Under the pieces are notes generated by a model that saw only the letters and a program-made list of their open reading frames with translations, was not told where the DNA came from and searched no databases. The position numbers were made by a program, and so were the translations under genes. From Opitutaceae bacterium (GTDB lineage: Bacteria; Verrucomicrobiota; Verrucomicrobiia; Opitutales; Opitutaceae): 35,742 nt of DNA. Each line of letters starts with the position of its first letter. The first letter of the stretch is position 1. The stretch is from positions 1-35,742 of the forward strand of contig JACMRG010000121.1 in NCBI GenBank assembly GCA_014376585.1, given 5' to 3'. Shown here in pieces: positions 1 through 7,773 of the stretch.

Positions 1-1
1 T

Positions 2-148
2 GCCGCCGTGCTCCCCGCCGGCCCTGCCCCCTTTTCGAGCCTCGTTTCGCTCAATGCCACCACCGCCGGTTGCTTCTACGAAAACGGCGAAAAGAAACCT
101 TACGAGCGCATCACCTTCGCCCGCTTCCCGGTCGCCGCCGCGCCCTGA
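2..148 (+). CDS. Sialidase (GH33-type exo-alpha-sialidase), C-terminal end only
   Basis: An open frame enters from the left edge and stops at TGA 146-148, giving 48 residues. It contains C-F-Y-E-N-G-E followed by Y-E-R-I-T-F-A-R-F-P. This resembles the last beta-strands of bacterial sialidases, where a 'YE...YE.I.F.RF' pattern closes the six-bladed propeller. The next gene, 29 bp downstream on the same strand, is a sialic acid lyase, which fits a gene that frees sialic acid from glycans. Only the tail is visible, so the catalytic residues, Asp-boxes and any signal peptide cannot be checked. Another BNR-propeller glycosidase is possible. Confidence 0.55.
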   Translation, partial: AAVLPAGPAPFSSLVSLNATTAGCFYENGEKKPYERITFARFPVAAAP

Positions 149-177
149 CCGCCTCCCTGCTCCTCCTCGTTTCCACT

Positions 178-1107
178 ATGCACTCCCGCTTCCGCGGCCT
201 CGTCGCCGCTCCCTTCACTCCCTTCAACGCCGATCGTTCTTTGAACCTCGACGTCATCCCCGCTTACGCGCGTTTCCTGCGCGATAACGGCGTCGGCGCT
301 GCCTTCGTCTGCGGCACCACCGGCGAGGGACTTTCCCTCACCCTCGACGAACGCCTGCGCGTCGCCGAGCGCTGGGCCGCCTGCGCCGACGAGCGTCTGC
401 GCGTCATCGTCCACGTCGGCCACACGTGCCTTGAAGACGCACGCACGCTCACCGCGCACGCGGCGAAAATCGGCGCCGCCGCCGTCTCCGCGCTGGCGCC
501 GATGTTCTTCAAACCCCGCAGCAACGCCGAGCTCGTCGAGTGGTGCGCCGCCGTCGCCTCCGCCGCGCCGTCGCTGCCGTTTTATTATTACAACATCCCT
601 TCGATGACGGGCGTCTCGTTTCCCGTCGCTGATTTTCTGGCCCGAGCCGCGGGCCGCATCCCCACGCTCGCCGGCGTGAAATACACCCACGAAGACCTGC
701 CTGATTACCGCGCGTGTGTGGCTTTCGATGGCGGTCGTCACGATATCCTCTTTGGCCGCGATGAACTTCTCCTCGAAGGCACCGCCGCCGGAGCGCTCGG
801 CGCCGTCGGCAGCACCTACAATTATGCCGCCCCGATTTATCTCCGCCTCCTCGACGCCCGCACCGCCGGGCGCGATGCCGAGGCACGCACACTTCAAGAC
901 ACCGCCATTAAGATGATCGCCATCTGCAACGGCATGGGCGTCACCCACCTCGCCGCGTCGAAGTCCGTCATGGCGATGCTCGGCATCGACTGCGGCCCCG
1001 TCCGTCTCCCGCTGATTCAGCCCGACGCCACGCAGCTCACCACGCTGCGCGCAAAGCTCACCGACCTCGGCTTCTTCGATTTCGCCTGCCGGCTGTCGCA
1101 ACCCTAG
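178..1107 (+). CDS. nanA: N-acetylneuraminate lyase (DHDPS/NAL aldolase family)
   Basis: A 309-residue TIM-barrel aldolase that should cleave N-acetylneuraminate to N-acetylmannosamine and pyruvate in the cytoplasm. Visible family features are the carboxylate-binding GTTGE at residues 46-50, the YYYNIP motif with catalytic Tyr138, and GVKYT with the Schiff-base Lys168. FGRDELLLEGTAAGALGAV (193-211) followed by GSTYN is much closer to sialic acid lyases than to dihydrodipicolinate synthases. The length is normal for the family. An in-frame upstream start would add 36 low-complexity residues, so the ATG at 178, where homology begins, is preferred. No Shine-Dalgarno is evident. The sialidase-like tail upstream and the NanM-like gene downstream support the substrate. 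No nanE or nanK is present in the window. Confidence 0.85.
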   Translation: MHSRFRGLVAAPFTPFNADRSLNLDVIPAYARFLRDNGVGAAFVCGTTGEGLSLTLDERLRVAERWAACADERLRVIVHVGHTCLEDARTLTAHAAKIGAAAVSALAPMFFKPRSNAELVEWCAAVASAAPSLPFYYYNIPSMTGVSFPVADFLARAAGRIPTLAGVKYTHEDLPDYRACVAFDGGRHDILFGRDELLLEGTAAGALGAVGSTYNYAAPIYLRLLDARTAGRDAEARTLQDTAIKMIAICNGMGVTHLAASKSVMAMLGIDCGPVRLPLIQPDATQLTTLRAKLTDLGFFDFACRLSQP

Positions 1108-1129
1108 TGGGAATTTCGCGGTTCCATTT

Positions 1130-2215
1130 TCACGATCCCACCCAAGCCATCGAACCGCCCGCCATAAATTTCGGCTGCAGCGCGCCCCGCGTCCGCACCA
1201 CCGGTTCGCGTGCTACGAGTTGCAGAAGCGGTCCGATCATCTTCTTCGCAAACGCGTGCGGACTCACGATGTAGCGCGCCGGCGCCGGGGCGAGGGATCC
1301 CAAAAACGGATCGTCGTCGCGCGAGATGAGCGAAATATCCTGCGGGATGCGCAGCCCGCGCTGCGCGAGTAAACTCGTTGTCGCCAGATAAGCGTAAGAG
1401 TTGCTCACCACGAGCGCCGTCGGCGGATTTTTCCGTCCCAATAATCGCGTCAACGCCTGACCGACGGAATCGACGTCGTCACGGTGATAGGCGACGTCTG
1501 CCACCGCGTCCGTGACCGACGACGTTCGCACGCCTTCTAAAAATCCCGCCTCGCTGTCCACATCCCCCGCGCGCCGCGACTCGCGATTCAGCAGCGCAAT
1601 CCGTCGGTGGCCCAGCCCCAGTAACACGCCCGCCGCGTGCCGGCAGATGGCGCGATAATCCAAATCGTAGTGCGGGAGCGCCACGTCCGCATACGTCGAG
1701 CCCGCGACCAGACACGGCAGCTTCCTCCGCGCGAACCAGCGCTGCATCACTTCCGACGACAGCGTGAGCACCCACGCGTCGTGCGTGTGTTGCCCCACGA
1801 GCCGCTCCAAGGCGCGCGACGGATTGCTCTGATAATATTGCTTCCCCTCGTGCACGCGCAGCCGGCAACCCTCCGCGAGCAACAAATCTTTTAGCTCGTC
1901 GATCCACAACGCGATCAATGGCCGCAGACTGCCAATGGGCTCGGGAATGAGCACGCCCACCGTCTTTGTGTCGCCCGCTTTGCCGATCCGTGGCGCCGCC
2001 GAGATGACTCGCGTGCCCAGCCCGACCAACGGCTCAACCACGCCTTCTGCGCGCAACTGCACCAGCGCCGCGCGCAGCGTATTACGGCTCGCCTGCACCG
2101 TCTCGCACAACGTCCGCTCACCCGGCAGCCAGCCGCGCCACGTGCCCTTCGCGATCTCCGCCCGCAGCAGCATCGCCACCTGACTCGCGACCGTTCTGTG
2201 GGGTATCAGCGTCAT
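1130..2215 (-). CDS. Chimeric transcriptional regulator: GntR winged helix plus LacI-type effector domain
   Basis: A 361-residue DNA-binding regulator. Residues 5-70 form a GntR-type winged helix: PGERTLCETVQASRNTLRAA (31-50) followed by LxxLRAEGVV and GLGTRV, the recognition helix and wing. Residues 85-355 resemble the periplasmic-binding-protein-like sensor of LacI/GalR proteins (TVGVLIPEP, then a GLGHRRIALLN core and an ALVVSNSYAYLATTSLLAQRGLRIPQDISLIS segment in two parts). The ATG at 2215 removes a 100-residue arginine-rich extension that overlaps the neighbouring gene. It lies 52 bp downstream of the NanM-like gene on the same strand and converges on nanA. It probably senses a sugar from the sialic acid pathway and controls this locus; effector and operator are unknown. 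Confidence 0.8.
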   Translation of the reverse strand: MTLIPHRTVASQVAMLLRAEIAKGTWRGWLPGERTLCETVQASRNTLRAALVQLRAEGVVEPLVGLGTRVISAAPRIGKAGDTKTVGVLIPEPIGSLRPLIALWIDELKDLLLAEGCRLRVHEGKQYYQSNPSRALERLVGQHTHDAWVLTLSSEVMQRWFARRKLPCLVAGSTYADVALPHYDLDYRAICRHAAGVLLGLGHRRIALLNRESRRAGDVDSEAGFLEGVRTSSVTDAVADVAYHRDDVDSVGQALTRLLGRKNPPTALVVSNSYAYLATTSLLAQRGLRIPQDISLISRDDDPFLGSLAPAPARYIVSPHAFAKKMIGPLLQLVAREPVVRTRGALQPKFMAGGSMAWVGS

Positions 2216-2267
2216 GGGGAAACAGCGCACAGCACACGCCGGCGTCCCACCGCAAGGCAACCCCGCT

Positions 2268-3386
2268 TTAACGTTTGTCCGGTGTGAATTTTGCGTCGCC
2301 ATCGAGCCACCACGCTTCGGGCGAGCGATAGCCAGGCTTCCGCTCGCCGCTCGCCACCACCCAGCCGCCGCGCCACGCCACGGTCGCCGCCGTCGCGCGC
2401 GAAACCGGCCCGCCGCCCACCTCGCTCCAGCGATCCGCCGACGGATCGTAGGCCAAAATATCCGTCGTAAACCCGGGATGATCCGGCCCGTTGAGATGCG
2501 CCCGCAGCCCATCATCGCCCGAAATCACGAGCAGCTTGCCCTCGCGCGTGAGCGGCGCGGGCGAAGGCGCCGCCGTCGCCGCGCGCGGTAGATCCGCGAG
2601 TTTTCTCCAACCGCCCGCCGCCGAATACGCATACGCATCGCGCAGCGGCGTGCGCTGCGCCCTGCCATCCGCCCCTGCACTCAGCGCCACCCCGCCAAAA
2701 AGATAAAACGTGTCCGCCGTCGCACCCGCCACCGCGAGCATCCGCGCCGGTCCCGGACACGCCGGCAACTCCTTCCAACCCGCTTCCGGTTGCGCCATAT
2801 CCAGCGCCCACAATGTCGCCAGCGCCGACGTCGCATCTGGCATCTCAATCCCGCCCGCCAGATAAAAAATCCCACCGACCAACGCCCCGCTGCCAAACGC
2901 ACACGCCCGCGGCAACGGCCGCAGCGCGCTCGTCTTCAATACTCGCCCTTCCCATGTGAGCAAAAAAACCTCCGCGAAATGCGTCTTCGCATCGCCGCCG
3001 CCCGCGCAGATCATCCCTGCCGGCGCCGACACCGCCACGCCATAGGCATTCGCCCGAGGCAACCGCCCTGCCTCGACCCACGCCCCGCTCGGCTCCGCCA
3101 GCGCGAACACGTAGTCATACCAAATCTTCGCGCCGCCCTCCCACGGTCGCTTCTCCGGAAAATTAGCCCCGCCCGCGACAATCAGTGCGCCGCCCGCCAC
3201 ACCGACAAACGGCGACGCGAACCCTTCATGATCCGGCAACGGAGCCAGTTGTTTCCAAGGGGATGACGACGGCATGGGTAAATGAGTCGTTGCCGCGCGC
3301 ACGCCGCCACCGAGCGCCAGCAACGCGACGCAACCGAGCCGGGGAAAATAAAACGCATTGGGGTTCAAGCGAAGCAAGTCACCCAA
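2268..3386 (-). CDS. NanM-like kelch-repeat mutarotase (N-acetylneuraminate epimerase family), exported
   Basis: A kelch beta-propeller protein whose N-terminus (WKQLAPLP, then LIVAGGANFPEKRPWEGGAK in the first blade) matches the NanM and cyclically permuted mutarotase family. NanM converts alpha- to beta-N-acetylneuraminate in the periplasm. Further blades show FYLAGGIE and FYLFGGVA. The start is uncertain. The first ATG (3275) begins right at the propeller, but the in-frame sequence upstream encodes a convincing signal peptide (RLGCVALLALGGGVRA) with no ATG. A TTG at 3386 preceded by the purine-rich GGAGAGGTAGGA is the start used here; TTG at 3413 or 3368 is also possible. The chimeric regulator gene follows 52 bp downstream, and the sialidase tail and nanA lie opposite. 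Function rests on family resemblance plus context. Confidence 0.72.
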   Translation of the reverse strand: MGDLLRLNPNAFYFPRLGCVALLALGGGVRAATTHLPMPSSSPWKQLAPLPDHEGFASPFVGVAGGALIVAGGANFPEKRPWEGGAKIWYDYVFALAEPSGAWVEAGRLPRANAYGVAVSAPAGMICAGGGDAKTHFAEVFLLTWEGRVLKTSALRPLPRACAFGSGALVGGIFYLAGGIEMPDATSALATLWALDMAQPEAGWKELPACPGPARMLAVAGATADTFYLFGGVALSAGADGRAQRTPLRDAYAYSAAGGWRKLADLPRAATAAPSPAPLTREGKLLVISGDDGLRAHLNGPDHPGFTTDILAYDPSADRWSEVGGGPVSRATAATVAWRGGWVVASGERKPGYRSPEAWWLDGDAKFTPDKR

Positions 3387-3505
3387 TCCTACCTCTCCGC
3401 CTCCCTCTGACAACCCGAGCCTTGTGGTTCTTTATTGGCACCAAGCCGGCTACGTTGCCCGGAGCCTGCAATACACTTTTTCGAAGCACACCTGAGCGTA
3501 GCACC

Positions 3506-3550
3506 GAGCTTCAGCCCGTGCTCTTCCGTTTCGGACGCGGGCTAAAGCTC
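3506..3550. repeat. Imperfect inverted repeat (hairpin 1 of the 3.4-3.97 kb intergenic region)
   Basis: The arms GAGCTTCAGCCCG (3506-3518) and CGGGCTAAAGCTC (3538-3550) pair over 13 bp with one mismatch around a 19-nt loop. It lies downstream of the MFS gene and upstream of the mutarotase gene on the - strand. It resembles short REP-like hairpins and could act as a transcript-end structure, though no T-run follows. Confidence 0.55.
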
Positions 3551-3613
3551 CGCGCCACCACGAGCATGGCCCACAAAGTGTATGATAGGCCCTAAACCGG
3601 AACCATTCATATG

Positions 3614-3767
3614 AACCACGGATGGACGCGGATAAACACGGATTCCCCGAGGCGCGAGTCGAAGGACGCGACTTCGGGCCGGGTTCACAAAAAGGTGCGT
3701 CACGGCGGCTCCGACATTGTCGGACCGTTCACTCCGAATCCGTGTCCATCCGTGTTCATCCGTGGTT
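3614..3767. repeat. Long imperfect inverted repeat built from CACGGAT units
   Basis: The left arm (3614-3645) and right arm (3736-3767) are about 32 nt and pair with roughly four mismatches. Each arm is itself a degenerate tandem of ACGGATGGAC/ACACGGAT-like 9-10-mers. The roughly 90-nt centre contains a second perfect palindrome, TCCGACA-T-TGTCGGA, at 3710-3724. No open frame in it looks like a gene. The size and nested symmetry suggest a non-autonomous repeat element or structured RNA rather than a simple terminator. Confidence 0.65.
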
Positions 3768-3821
3768 TCCGACTGCATCGTTCCGGCTGAATAGGGGTAG
3801 CGCGAGATTTCGGAATCAGAG

Positions 3822-3939
3822 TTTTGGCCACAAAAAGCACAAGGGGCTTTCACCCTGCGACAGAATCTCCATTGCGCCTATAGGCGCGCGGGCGACACGG
3901 AACGAAGCCAGAAAAATTTTGCGCCTTTTTGCGGCAAAA
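3822..3939. repeat. Imperfect inverted repeat with A-rich/T-rich arms
   Basis: The left arm (3822-3842, TTTTGGCCACAAAAAGCAC...) and right arm (3919-3939, ...CCTTTTTGCGGCAAAA) are complementary over about 19 of 21 positions when two one-base gaps and two A/G differences are allowed. It ends 33 bp before the stop of the MFS gene, so it may form the 3' end of that - strand transcript. Its base composition is visibly less GC-rich than the flanking genes. Confidence 0.5.
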
Positions 3940-3972
3940 CACCGTGAGATCGAAATCCACCCAATCGCCGCC

Positions 3973-5142
3973 CTACGAAATCCGATCCAGCTTCCATATC
4001 ACCCCGAGCAGCGCGGCCACACACCCGACGATCAGCCACGGGATCGTCTCCAGCGCGCTCCCCGCGAATGCGCCCGCCGCCGCCGGCATGATCGCCGCTC
4101 CCACGCCCGCCGCCCCCGCCTGCCGCCCGATGATCGTCTGCACCGCTCCCGGCGCGAACCGCCGCGGCACCTCGTGCATCATCCCCGGATACACCGGCGC
4201 AAAACCCAAGCCCATCAACACCAGCGCCACCACCGCCGCCGGCACCGACGCCGCTGCGGTAAACAACAGGGCCCCGCCCAACCCCACGGCCACGCCGAGC
4301 CCGACCATCCGCCGGTTACCCCACCGATCCACCACAAACCCGATCGCGATCCTTCCGACCGTGATCGACCCGTAATACGCCGCCGTTGCCATTGCCGCCG
4401 TCGCCGGCTCGAAACCCCGCGCCACGATCAAAATCGAGCCGGCCCACAACCCCGTCGTCAGCTCCGCCGCCACGTAAATTGCCAGAATCCCGGGCGACAA
4501 CCATCCCGCGAGCGACCTCGCCCCGAGCGTCGGCTCCACCTGCTCGTTCCCATCCGCCGCCACGTCCGGCGCCCGCTCTGGCGCCCGCGCCCAAAGCCCC
4601 AGCGTCACCAAAAATAGTCCCGCTAACGCGAGCTGCGCGCTTCCCAACGCGAGGTAGCCCCCGCGCCAGCCCGAGCCATGACCCAGCGCAAAACCGATCA
4701 CCAGCGGCCCGCTCGTCGCCCCGATGCCCCAGCACGCGTGCAGCCAATTCATCTGCCGCCCGCTGTAGTGCCGCGCCACAAACCCGTTGAGCGCCGCATC
4801 GACCGCCCCCGCGCCCAATCCCAATGGAAGCACCGCCAGCACCAACCCCGGGAGCCCACCCACCTGCGACAATGCCAGCAACGCCGACCCCGTCGCCGCT
4901 CCGCTCACGAGCACCACCGGCCCGGTGCCAAAGCGCCCCACCACCCACCCACTCGAAAACGCTGCCGTCGCCGCCAATGCCGTGATCACGACCATCAGCC
5001 CGCCCGCATAGCCGATCGGCAACCGCAGCTCCGGATACATCTGCGGCCACGCGACGCCCAGCGTGCCGTCCGGCAACCCCAGACTCACAAATCCCAGATA
5101 AATAACCGGGAGTAAAAAAATGGAATAACGCCGCCGCGACAT
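3973..5142 (-). CDS. MFS transporter
   Basis: A 389-residue polytopic inner-membrane protein with about 12 hydrophobic helices. It shows the MFS opening pattern VIYLGFVSLGLPDGTLGVAWP, split as a first helix and loop, followed by a GWVVGRFGTGP loop-2 motif. A DRWGNRR loop sits between the later helices. A polar linker near residues 190-210 separates the two six-helix halves. The start MSRRRY gives a positively charged cytoplasmic N-terminus. It lies on the - strand upstream of the mutarotase gene, separated by a repeat-filled 560-bp gap, so co-transcription is unclear. The substrate cannot be read from sequence; a sugar or sialic acid derivative is only a context-based guess. Confidence 0.85.
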   Translation of the reverse strand: MSRRRYSIFLLPVIYLGFVSLGLPDGTLGVAWPQMYPELRLPIGYAGGLMVVITALAATAAFSSGWVVGRFGTGPVVLVSGAATGSALLALSQVGGLPGLVLAVLPLGLGAGAVDAALNGFVARHYSGRQMNWLHACWGIGATSGPLVIGFALGHGSGWRGGYLALGSAQLALAGLFLVTLGLWARAPERAPDVAADGNEQVEPTLGARSLAGWLSPGILAIYVAAELTTGLWAGSILIVARGFEPATAAMATAAYYGSITVGRIAIGFVVDRWGNRRMVGLGVAVGLGGALLFTAAASVPAAVVALVLMGLGFAPVYPGMMHEVPRRFAPGAVQTIIGRQAGAAGVGAAIMPAAAGAFAGSALETIPWLIVGCVAALLGVIWKLDRIS

Positions 5143-5262
5143 CGCCCCTAGCCAGACACCAACCTGCTACCTCCGGCAACACCGCACCCACTCCGTCTGC
5201 TCGCGGCCCCGGCAAGAGCGCGCGCCGCAATGCCGACGCAAGGCCCTGCCTGCCCCTCCCAC

Positions 5263-6966
5263 CTACCGTTGGTTTGCCACCGCCCACTTCAGCCGATCGC
5301 GATCAATCTTGAGCCGTTCGTTGGCCGGGTGCGCCTGCTGAAGTTTCTCCGTCTCGGCCAACGCCACCAGCAACACCGGATCAGGTTTCCCGGGCGGGCC
5401 GAAATCGAAGCCCGTCAACGCCCCATAAAGCGCCTGGCTCTGCGGCATACTGCGCGAGACGACCGTCTTCACCGTCCCGCCCGTTTTCGCCGGTTCAGGA
5501 TCGGGCTGGACCGGGAGCAACGGCCCCTTCTCCAGCAGCGCCAGCAGCACCGCGTTGCGCCAGGTTAGCCATCGCCCCAGCTCTGCGGCCGGCGAGCGGT
5601 CGAGATCGATATCGTAAAAGAGGGTCGGCGGTTTGCGGGTCTGCATCGCCACTTGGTTCGAGCGATAGGCCCGTTCGAAATCGCCTGCCGCAAAGTCGAG
5701 CCGCGCCAAGTCGGCCCAGTTCTGAAACTCCGCCCCGTGGTAAAGCGCCTCCGCCCAAGCGCGGCGGGCCAGCTCGGGCTGCTTCCGTTTCTGCGCCCCC
5801 ATCGCCACCTCCACCAAATAATTGGCCCGGTTATATTCGCCCTCGGTGAGTTCAAACGCATCCACCGCCAGCACCGCGTGACGCGCGTCGCTTCCCGCCG
5901 GCAGCACGAGCGCCTGCGCGACCCGCAGCCGCTCGTGCGGGCGCGTGCCCGCCGTCTTGACCGCGAGGTCGAGCCACTTCTTGCACAGCGCCGCGTTGCG
6001 CCAGCGGAGCGCGCGCGAGACTTGGAGCGCCACCTCGCTCATGAGATTGGGGAAGCCCGCCGCCGCCCGTGCGATCGAAGCGTCAACACCCGCCCGCGCC
6101 TTGCGGTTGCCCTCATCGTCCGGGGCGGCCGCGCCCGCGCAATCCCGCACGGCGAAAAACCAGATCGCCAGCTTCGTTAACGACGTCGGCTCCCCCTCCA
6201 GCGGCCGCTGGCCGGGCGCCGTCAACAGCGGCTGCGCCAATGCCTCGAAGGCTTGGTATTTCTCCGCCATCGCCGGCCCGCCTTGCAGCAGGTAGACCAT
6301 CGCCACTTTCGCCGCCAACAACGCCTGTTCCAGCGCCGCCTCCGGATGCCCGGCTTTTTGCAAAGCGCCCAACAGCTCGCGGGCCGTCTCGATCCGCCGC
6401 GCCGGGGTGCCGCGCCAGGTCGGGCCGTAATCGGAGAAACTTTGCACCTGCAAAATTGCCGCCAGCGTGGCCTCGTCGTCCGGCGCGAGCGCGAAAGCCG
6501 CGCGCACATCGCGGTCCCGCTCCACTTCGAAAGGGTCATACAGCCCGGTCACGCGCCGCGGTCCGTCCTGCATCGCCCACGGATCGCGCCGCGAGACGTT
6601 GAACAGGTGGCCGTATTGCAGCGCTTCATCACGGCGGCCCGTCTTGTTATCTTCGAGAAACACTTCCGTGATCCCGTCCCACGCCTGCGCCCGCCCGGCA
6701 AAGGCGCGGGCGTTTTTGGGGTTGGCCGCGAGGGCCGCAGTCTCGGACTTGAGCCGTTGCGCTGATCGCGACGGAGCGAAAGTCCGGTTTACCTGGGCGC
6801 CGATGGCGTTGTTTGTCGTCCACCGCACGGCGATGTCCGGATCGGCCGGATTGGTCAGCGAGACGGCCCCATACTTGGTCACGATGCCGGCCAATAGCGG
6901 CGATTCCTCCGCACCACGGGCGGCGGTCAACAAAAGGACTCCCAAAAAGAATATGATTGGTTTCAT
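5263..6966 (-). CDS. Exported helical-repeat (TPR-like) protein of unknown function
   Basis: 567 residues. The N-terminus MKPIIFFLGVLLLTAARGAE is a clear Sec signal peptide. The rest is rich in Ala/Leu helices with TPR-like helix pairs, for example LARRAWAEALYHGAEFQNWA followed by LARLDFAAGDFERAYRSNQV. No catalytic motif was recognised. The ATG at 6966 was chosen because the signal peptide starts there; the frame extends 17 residues further to 7017. It is probably a periplasmic or lipid-free scaffold protein. It stands alone between the MFS gene (120 bp gap) and the PIN gene, both on the same strand. Confidence 0.7.
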   Translation of the reverse strand: MKPIIFFLGVLLLTAARGAEESPLLAGIVTKYGAVSLTNPADPDIAVRWTTNNAIGAQVNRTFAPSRSAQRLKSETAALAANPKNARAFAGRAQAWDGITEVFLEDNKTGRRDEALQYGHLFNVSRRDPWAMQDGPRRVTGLYDPFEVERDRDVRAAFALAPDDEATLAAILQVQSFSDYGPTWRGTPARRIETARELLGALQKAGHPEAALEQALLAAKVAMVYLLQGGPAMAEKYQAFEALAQPLLTAPGQRPLEGEPTSLTKLAIWFFAVRDCAGAAAPDDEGNRKARAGVDASIARAAAGFPNLMSEVALQVSRALRWRNAALCKKWLDLAVKTAGTRPHERLRVAQALVLPAGSDARHAVLAVDAFELTEGEYNRANYLVEVAMGAQKRKQPELARRAWAEALYHGAEFQNWADLARLDFAAGDFERAYRSNQVAMQTRKPPTLFYDIDLDRSPAAELGRWLTWRNAVLLALLEKGPLLPVQPDPEPAKTGGTVKTVVSRSMPQSQALYGALTGFDFGPPGKPDPVLLVALAETEKLQQAHPANERLKIDRDRLKWAVANQR

Positions 6967-7084
6967 TGTTTGAGCGAAAAAAGAGGTGAGGATTTCGAGC
7001 TTCCGAAACGTGGGCATTCAACCCGCAGAAGACTTCACTGGTCCGAGTTTCATCCGCGCGTTGTCATCGCCCGCAACGCCACGA

Positions 7085-7510
7085 TCAAGCGCGGATCGCC
7101 CCCGCGCTCACATCACGGATGAATGGGCTGCAGGCGCTCGTTGCGATTGCGACGATAAACCGAGAAGTCGTGATGATTTTGGCCTGCGGAAATCGCTCGG
7201 TCAGCCGAAGCACGCAGCCGTCGGCCACATTCATCTCGGGCCCGTATTTCGCCAGCGCGGTGCGGACCGAATTGGCCTCGGCCGCAAGCACCGGTTCGAC
7301 CCTCACCCGACTCTGTCCCGGCAAAACGAGCACGAGATCGACGGCACGTTGGGAGGGGGCGAGGAGATAACACGCCTCAGCCAACACGATTTCGCAGGTG
7401 ACGGGTGCCTCACCGAACGCATTCAAGACGTGTTGAGCCCAAAGATGATACTCGTCGGCGGCGTTGGCGACCAACGGGCCGGCATCGAGGATGTAGCGGC
7501 GACCAGCCAC
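7085..7510 (-). CDS. PIN-domain (VapC-like) RNase toxin, C-terminus displaced by a frameshift
   Basis: A 141-residue frame with the PIN nuclease acidic residues: YILDAGPLVA with Asp9, VLAEACYLL with Glu45, and MNVADGCVLRL with Asp97. PIN domains normally end with a fourth acidic residue in a T-T-D-x-D-F-x-V-Y-R-R pattern. Here the open frame reads KIITTSRFIVAIATS, but the adjacent frame encodes HHDFSVYRRNRNERLQPIHP and stops at 7113. A net loss of one base (or one modulo three) near 7165-7175 would explain this. The predicted start is a GTG at 7510. It is either a decayed toxin, a sequencing error or, less likely, a recoded gene. No convincing antitoxin precedes it. Confidence 0.65.
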   Translation of the reverse strand: MAGRRYILDAGPLVANAADEYHLWAQHVLNAFGEAPVTCEIVLAEACYLLAPSQRAVDLVLVLPGQSRVRVEPVLAAEANSVRTALAKYGPEMNVADGCVLRLTERFPQAKIITTSRFIVAIATSACSPFIRDVSAGAIRA

Positions 7511-7773
7511 GCATAAAACCTTCGCGCACGGAAAGGTCTCTTGGACCGCTCATGACGTCACAAAGCTCTGGCGCGAATCCGCTCCCGCCCTGCAGTTTCT
7601 TCACAGTGCGCGCCAAGTTGCCGGACTTCCTCGCTTGCTTCCGTCTTACCGCTGGAACTTTCCGAGGGGCTTTCATCGGTCGGAAATTGGCGGAAAGGAT
7701 GACGTGGTCAAGAATTCGACCGCGAAAGCCCGCCAAGGCGTTGCCGAGCGTAGATCTTCACTTCCGGCCAGCC
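7511..7773. other. Intergenic region upstream of the PIN gene; no secure antitoxin gene
   Basis: A minus-strand frame (7410-7676 if started at the ATG at 7676) encodes a lysine/arginine-rich peptide (VRRKQARKSGNLARTVKKLQ) and overlaps the start of the PIN gene. It sits where a VapB-type antitoxin would be, but no AbrB, Phd or RHH pattern is visible and it runs 100 bp into the toxin. It could be a decayed antitoxin. Nothing else was seen. Confidence 0.3.

Noticed and set aside
1108-1129. Terminator between convergent nanA and the regulator
   Set aside because: Only 22 bp separate the stops and no hairpin is visible.
3622-4617. 331-codon + strand frame spanning the repeat island and the MFS gene
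   Set aside because: The product is Arg/His/Pro-rich, typical of a wrong frame in GC-rich DNA, and it crosses three inverted repeats and the reverse strand of a clear transporter.
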